From: Bacteroidota bacterium
GTDB taxonomy: Bacteria > Bacteroidota > Bacteroidia > Bacteroidales > JAAUTT01
Assembly (NCBI GenBank): GCA_023429135.1
Contig: JAEYWD010000024.1
Location: forward strand, 62,001-126,000
Reading direction: 5' to 3'
DNA: 64,000 nt
Shown: in pieces, positions 59,924-64,000 of the stretch
Numbering within the stretch: the first letter of the stretch is position 1
How the letters are laid out: each line of letters starts with the position of its first letter
Position numbers and translations under genes: made by a program
Notes under the pieces: generated by a model
What the model was told of the DNA's origin: nothing
What the model saw: the letters and a program-made list of their open reading frames with translations, nothing else
Databases searched by the model: none

Positions 59924-62449
59924 TTAAAAAACTACTTTCTTTTTCCTGAAATAGAGAAACAGAGCCAATCCTGCCATCAGAGCAATTAAAAGCCATTCGT
60001 GCGGCTCGGGAACTGCTCCCGATGACTTCATGGATGCATTTTTAAGGCTCGTACCTTCGTCTTTTATGTTGAAGCGGTCGTAATCTTTATGTGTTTCGAG
60101 CACCACAAGGCTGGTAACCGGCGATACAACATACGCTTTATAAGCATTGCTCACTATGGTTGAGTCCTCAAATCCTGCTTTCAGGTAGTTGGTTCCTATC
60201 TGCGCCATTACCTGATTATATGCAAACAGGCGCATCAGATGATCCGGGGCGTTTGATGCGGATTCGTCCTCTTTTTGAATAATCCTGATTCCGGCAGTTT
60301 TTACCACCACAGTATTCCAATCTTCCTGGTATGTAGCGAATTTCTTTTCTTTTATTAAAGAGGACAAATATTCCATTTCTCCATAATCGAATTCAAAAGC
60401 ACGTAACTCCATCAGTGTTTTAATAAATGGAGATGTCTCCTTTCCAAGATTGAAAACCCTGAGTTGAGGTTTATTCAGGAAATAACTTTTTATTTTATCA
60501 GAAAACACGGTTTCTGTCAAATCCGACAGATTAGGAGAGGAAGTTGTCCCTTTGGTGATAAGAATGGAGGTTTGAGGGGCCTTAATCTTATAGAACGGGA
60601 AAAGACTGAAGTTGAGCCGGCTTAACTCGTCAAACAGCTCGTTGCTGTTGTTACGGGTTACTTTTTTAAGCTTGTCTGTAAATACATATACCTCTCTGTC
60701 GCCGGCAATTTCCAGAATTTTGTTGAACTCCGGTTTTGACCAGTTGCTGTTCAAATCCACGTAAATAGTTTGAGGATTGAAGCTGGTGATGTTTTTCACA
60801 TTCTCTGTTATGGAATACGACTTCCCGTCAAAGCTGAAATTATTTTCCTTCATAGGAGGACACACCAGTGATAATGACCAATCGTGCTTGTATGCACCAT
60901 CATAAAACCATGTATTGTCTTTCATTTTATCGAAACCACGCGGCAAGTCTAAATCTTCCGTATCGTCCATTGTTACAAGTTGAATGCTTTCATCAGAATG
61001 GTTCGTGGCCGGCCCGTCGAACCATATATTTTCGTATTGAAGCCGGTCTCCGGAACGGGTAAGAGGAGCAGTGATACCAATTTTAAACTTCCGGTCTTCA
61101 TAGGGGGTACATGGGAATACCCTCACCGAAACGGTATTTCCTTCCTGCCAGCGCACCAGCGACGGATCTCTCGATTCTACACCAACAACTGCACGGTAAG
61201 CACTGTCGGCTTTATTTTTAGCGGTCAATATTCCTTTCTCTTCTTTCCCGTTTATCCAAAGTGATAATGATGTTACAACACCACCTTCCGGAAGATGAAA
61301 AGTGTAAATAGCTTCTTCGGATGGATTCCATAAGTTTCGGGGATTATGACTCCTGATGCTGATGATCTTTTCAGTATACCCAATTCTTAAACTCTGGAAT
61401 AGCCTCACATTGGTGATAACATGCGAAGTCCTGAGGTCGTCGCCATTCCATAGTCGCTCCTGGGCATGATGACGCGAGTCGTACATGGACTCGAGGATGT
61501 TAATACGGTCGGTTATTTCACTTCTTGGATTTCCGCAGAAAAAAGTCGAAATCATAATCAAAGGATCATGCTTTCGGGCTTCGTTATAACTACGGGAGGG
61601 GCGGTCGAAAATTCCCCACTCCAGTTCGTCGGGAGCGGCCGTGTATACCAGTCCGGCTTTCATCAACTTTTCGGTAACCGAATTTTTAGGTAGCTGTTGT
61701 GCCATATACACCCATGCTGGTAATTCACTCTTTTCGTCCAGCAAAATTCTGTCGTTTGCTTTCGTTATAACCGAGTTAACGTTTGTCCACCTGACAGTAA
61801 AAGCAATAACGAACAATAACGAAAAAATTATACCTGAAGAAAAACTCATGAGAGGAACCTTTTTGCGGTTATCGCTCCGGCACATAAACATGATAACTGT
61901 AATTATAAATGCGGCTGGAACAAATACATGGAGCGAAAGTCCCAGTACAAAAAAGCCGATAACACCCAGCGCAAACAAAGGAAGCAGGTATATGACGAGA
62001 TATAAGAACAGCACAAACCCTGTCCCCAAAATAAAGAATAGTATGCTACGGATCCAGGCCGGGAACTGGTCCTTAAAAAACATCAGAATCATTGCCAGAG
62101 AGTGTATTACCAGCAGAATCTGCAACCATAGGGTGGAGTTCTCAAAAACGGTCATTTCGCGGTTAAGTGAATAAGCGCTGATAAGACATAAGATAAGATG
62201 AAGAAAACCATACTCGATACTTGCTTTTACATCATCGGCATAGAAGTATTTGATCTTTTTGAACCACAGCACAAAAAAGTATATCACGCTGATAATGTAA
62301 TTAGCTAAAAAAACAGTTGATTCCATTTTTGAACTAGCTCCTGCTAAATCCAGTTCGGGTAAAAGAAAAAAGAATAAGGACAAAATAAGGAGTATCAGTC
62401 CAAGACTGAACACGCCATCCCCTGCGATTTTGTTGATAATGGATTTCAT
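59924..62449 (-). CDS. XrtN-system VIT domain protein
   Basis: This 841 aa protein has about seven membrane helices in residues 10-225, a VIT domain at about 345-450 (YTFHLPEGGVVTSLSLWING, SLVRWQEGNTVSVRVFPC) and a region resembling vWA-associated proteins. The C-terminal sorting tail from residue 813 reads VPEPHEW, a hydrophobic helix, then FRKKK. That tail is the PEP-CTERM-like signal cut by the adjacent exosortase N. The biological role of this one-enzyme one-substrate pair is unknown. The gene is upstream of xrtN, with a heptad repeat between them. Confidence 0.88.
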   Translation of the reverse strand: MKSIINKIAGDGVFSLGLILLILSLFFFLLPELDLAGASSKMESTVFLANYIISVIYFFVLWFKKIKYFYADDVKASIEYGFLHLILCLISAYSLNREMTVFENSTLWLQILLVIHSLAMILMFFKDQFPAWIRSILFFILGTGFVLFLYLVIYLLPLFALGVIGFFVLGLSLHVFVPAAFIITVIMFMCRSDNRKKVPLMSFSSGIIFSLLFVIAFTVRWTNVNSVITKANDRILLDEKSELPAWVYMAQQLPKNSVTEKLMKAGLVYTAAPDELEWGIFDRPSRSYNEARKHDPLIMISTFFCGNPRSEITDRINILESMYDSRHHAQERLWNGDDLRTSHVITNVRLFQSLRIGYTEKIISIRSHNPRNLWNPSEEAIYTFHLPEGGVVTSLSLWINGKEEKGILTAKNKADSAYRAVVGVESRDPSLVRWQEGNTVSVRVFPCTPYEDRKFKIGITAPLTRSGDRLQYENIWFDGPATNHSDESIQLVTMDDTEDLDLPRGFDKMKDNTWFYDGAYKHDWSLSLVCPPMKENNFSFDGKSYSITENVKNITSFNPQTIYVDLNSNWSKPEFNKILEIAGDREVYVFTDKLKKVTRNNSNELFDELSRLNFSLFPFYKIKAPQTSILITKGTTSSPNLSDLTETVFSDKIKSYFLNKPQLRVFNLGKETSPFIKTLMELRAFEFDYGEMEYLSSLIKEKKFATYQEDWNTVVVKTAGIRIIQKEDESASNAPDHLMRLFAYNQVMAQIGTNYLKAGFEDSTIVSNAYKAYVVSPVTSLVVLETHKDYDRFNIKDEGTSLKNASMKSSGAVPEPHEWLLIALMAGLALFLYFRKKKVVF

Positions 62450-62500
62450 GTTAATTAATTTAAAAGTTCTTTGTAATTCAAAGTTTAAATATAAAAAAAT

Positions 62501-62800
62501 TTATTTATGCGTTTTTATTAGTGCTTCCAGTGCGTTTAAATGTTGAGTAAAGGCTTTGCGGCCTTCTTCGGTGGCAAAATAGGTGGTGTTGGGCTTCTTC
62601 CCGATAAATTGTTTTGTAACCTCGACATACTTTTGTTTTTCGAGGGCGGCAATATGGCTGGCCAGGTTACCATCTGTAAGTTCGAGCATTTCCTTCAGTT
62701 CCGAAAACTCTATCTTTTCATTCACCATCAGCACCGACATTATTCCCAGCCGTATGCGGCTTTCGAATGCCTTATTCAGTTTGGAAATATCACTGTTCAT
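62501..62800 (-). CDS. Winged-helix transcriptional regulator (HTH_34 type)
   Basis: This 99 aa single winged-helix domain contains FESRIRLGIMSVLMVNEKIE, FSELKEMLELTDGNLASHI as recognition region, LEKQKYVEVTKQF and a PNTTYFATEEGRKAF wing. Small MarR/ArsR-like regulators of this type often pair with a membrane protein gene. Here its ATG overlaps the stop of such a gene by 4 bp, and the XrtN-system genes lie 51 bp downstream on the same strand, so it may control all four. No ligand site is apparent. Confidence 0.87.
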   Translation of the reverse strand: MNSDISKLNKAFESRIRLGIMSVLMVNEKIEFSELKEMLELTDGNLASHIAALEKQKYVEVTKQFIGKKPNTTYFATEEGRKAFTQHLNALEALIKTHK

Positions 62801-63432
62801 CGCTCGTACTTAATATACAGAATAATGCCATAAACAATATGCAACACGCCGAAACCGAAGGCCCAGAACAATAAACCGTAACCAAGCCAGATGGAGGAAA
62901 GCAAACCAAGCATTATTTCAAGGAGACCCAAAATGCGGATGTCGCTATAAGTATATTTACTTGTGTTAAAAAGTGCCAATCCATAAAAGAGTAACGTTGC
63001 CGGTGCAATCAGGCCAATAAACCCGTGATATAGCATTACAAGGCAGAAAAACCCGCCTGACGCCAATGGCACCATCATGTTTACGGTTACCCGCTTTGCC
63101 ATATTGTCCCAAACTTTAAGGCCCTTTTTACGAGCTTTGCGAACCGACAGAAAAACAGCAACCGTTAACGATGCAAACAGAACGAGCAAGGCATCTGTAA
63201 AAAAAAAAGTATAAAAATCCATCTCCGAATTACGAACTCCCGAATGCAGATAATTATATTCCGAAGGTTCGAAGAGTTTCAGCTTCAGATAATAATATGC
63301 CGCGCCAGCCCCAATTAATGCGAAAACACCGGCAAACACGCCTGCCAGTCCGTTTAAAGAAATAAACCGTGTGGACCGCTCCATCATGGAACGAATCTCG
63401 GTGAGGGTTTCAAGAGGTGAATTAGTATTCAT
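62797..63432 (-). CDS. Conserved membrane protein
   Basis: The ATG at 63432 gives 211 aa; the ORF's earlier Met at 63480 would cover the promoter. There are five or six predicted helices: about 25-45, 75-95, 117-140, 143-160 and 170-205. A soluble N-terminus begins MNTNSPLETLTEIRSMMERS. No function is recognised, but this protein with an overlapping winged-helix gene is a recurrent pair in Bacteroidota. A full TTTG/TAACTTTG promoter precedes it. It is probably the first gene of a unit leading to the XrtN pair. Confidence 0.75.
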   Translation of the reverse strand: MNTNSPLETLTEIRSMMERSTRFISLNGLAGVFAGVFALIGAGAAYYYLKLKLFEPSEYNYLHSGVRNSEMDFYTFFFTDALLVLFASLTVAVFLSVRKARKKGLKVWDNMAKRVTVNMMVPLASGGFFCLVMLYHGFIGLIAPATLLFYGLALFNTSKYTYSDIRILGLLEIMLGLLSSIWLGYGLLFWAFGFGVLHIVYGIILYIKYER

Positions 63433-63450
63433 AAAAAGTACTTTGATGCG

Positions 63451-63481
63451 CAAAGTTACAAATGCAATTTGAAAATGCAAA
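63451..63481 (-). promoter_or_regulatory. Promoter of the membrane protein/regulator/XrtN unit
   Basis: On the minus strand TTTG (63481-63478) and TAACTTTG (63458-63451) are spaced 19 bp apart, a full consensus match, 18 bp before the ATG at 63432. An imperfect inverted repeat (63488-63529) adjoins it. Confidence 0.72.
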
Positions 63482-63487
63482 TTTTTT

Positions 63488-63529
63488 GAGAAGAAATTTA
63501 ATCAGTATAATGACTGAATTAAACTTCTC
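63488..63529. repeat. Imperfect inverted repeat beside the promoter
   Basis: GAGAAG and CTTCTC form the outer pairs, with TTTAATCAGT facing ACTGAATTAAA inside, a 42 bp hairpin-capable element next to the -33 box. It could be an operator for the winged-helix regulator. Confidence 0.45.
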
Positions 63530-63626
63530 TTCCTAAACTTAGGCGACGTCGGTCTCCCAAAAGGCAATCTCAAGCTCCGGTCGCGATCCATGGAAGATTT
63601 ACGAATAAAAGAGATGCGTTCTTTCT

Positions 63627-63663
63627 CCCCTCTCCAAGTGGAGAGGGGCTGGGGGGAGAGGCC
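63627..63663. repeat. C/G-rich hairpin repeat of the Bacteroidota type
   Basis: CCCCTCTCC pairs with GGAGAGGGG around a 4 bp loop, followed by CTGGGGGGAGAGGCC. This pattern recurs widely in Bacteroidota intergenic DNA. The 355 bp spacer 63433-63787 otherwise holds only the two promoters and the inverted repeat; no gene is seen. Confidence 0.65.
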
Positions 63664-63723
63664 TTAAACTTTTTCTTAAAACCTTATACTCGATACTTTT
63701 TTAGCTTTCATCCTGAATAATCT

Positions 63724-63731
63724 TATCTTTG
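63724..63731 (+). promoter_or_regulatory. -7 box of lysS
   Basis: TATCTTTG is a perfect TAnnTTTG, 56 bp before the ATG at 63788. A T-rich TTTTTTAG lies about 20 bp upstream as a weak -33. Confidence 0.5.
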
Positions 63732-63787
63732 CAAAAATTTTTTAAAAAACTGATTTTAATAATAGGAATTTTCATCAATAGGAATAT

Positions 63788-64000
63788 ATGAACCCGAATG
63801 AACTTAGTGAACAGGAGTTAATACGCAGGAATTCGCTCGAAGAGTTGCGCAAAATTGGAATTGAGCCTTATCCGCATGAAGGATGGCAGGTAAATGCCAC
63901 AACAACCGAGATTCTTGCCAATTTCAAACCTGAACTAAATAATTACCAGGAAGTTTCGGTTGCCGGACGCATTATGAGCCGTCGCATTATGGGCAGCGCC
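63788..64000 (+). CDS. lysS: Lysine--tRNA ligase (N-terminal part)
   Basis: These are the first 71 residues of class II LysRS; the rest lies beyond the right edge. MNPNELSEQELIRRNSLEEL, RKIGIEPYPHEGW and the start of the OB-fold anticodon-binding domain (YQEVSVAGRIMSRRIMGSA) match the family closely. It has its own promoter and is transcribed away from the XrtN unit. Confidence 0.93.
   Translation, partial: MNPNELSEQELIRRNSLEELRKIGIEPYPHEGWQVNATTTEILANFKPELNNYQEVSVAGRIMSRRIMGSA

Overview
The window is a 64 kb piece of a Bacteroidota chromosome, most likely class Bacteroidia. The order cannot be fixed from sequence alone. The evidence is TAnnTTTG promoter boxes (several with an upstream TTTG), an IntDOT-like tyrosine recombinase, LytS/LytTR two-component pairs, DUF5686 and OMP_b-brl_3 outer-membrane proteins, a GYDIA-type GHMP kinase and an exosortase N (XrtN) pair.

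Bases 1-13,000 look like the right end of an integrated island. They are visibly more AT-rich than the rest. A recombinase gene sits beside tRNA-Pro(CGG), and a near-perfect 33 bp inverted repeat lies between them. The cargo is an RND efflux operon with its TetR regulator (22 bp palindromic operator), a VirK/DUF535 protein, outer-membrane proteins and a LytTR two-component system. The far end of the island is outside the window.

Bases 13,300-37,000 are mostly core genes: a Tat-exported aldo/keto reductase, hldE1, priA, pfkA, ispH-cmk and an iron-type VIT1 protein. Between them lie lipoproteins, a secreted BSP-type metallopeptidase, a heterodimeric ABC exporter, a second LytTR system beside a MacB-type permease, and a PIF1-like helicase.

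Bases 37,200-43,600 hold a GntR-controlled sugar cluster: permease, DUF4038 apiosidase-like hydrolase, TIM-barrel protein, Gfo/Idh/MocA dehydrogenase and PGDH_C-family oxidoreductase. These families match the enzymes of D-apiose to L-erythrulose catabolism. Next come a DUF4143 ATPase behind an array of 33 bp palindromic repeats, and an acetyltransferase.

Bases 45,744-56,779 are the most striking part. Nine consecutive co-oriented genes join leucine catabolism (methylcrotonyl-CoA carboxylase beta and alpha, methylglutaconyl-CoA hydratase, an acyl-CoA dehydrogenase) to the mevalonate pathway (HMG-CoA reductase, a GYDIA kinase, mevalonate kinase, diphosphomevalonate decarboxylase, type 2 IDI). 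The carbon skeleton of leucine could reach IPP through HMG-CoA without HMG-CoA synthase. The same window carries an apparently intact ispH of the competing MEP pathway.

Bases 56,900-64,000 contain a flavoprotein, a decayed ORF6N gene, a regulator/membrane-protein pair, the XrtN sorting system with its single VIT-domain target, and the start of lysS. Short 7-bp-periodic repeats recur in at least five intergenic spaces from 18 kb onward.
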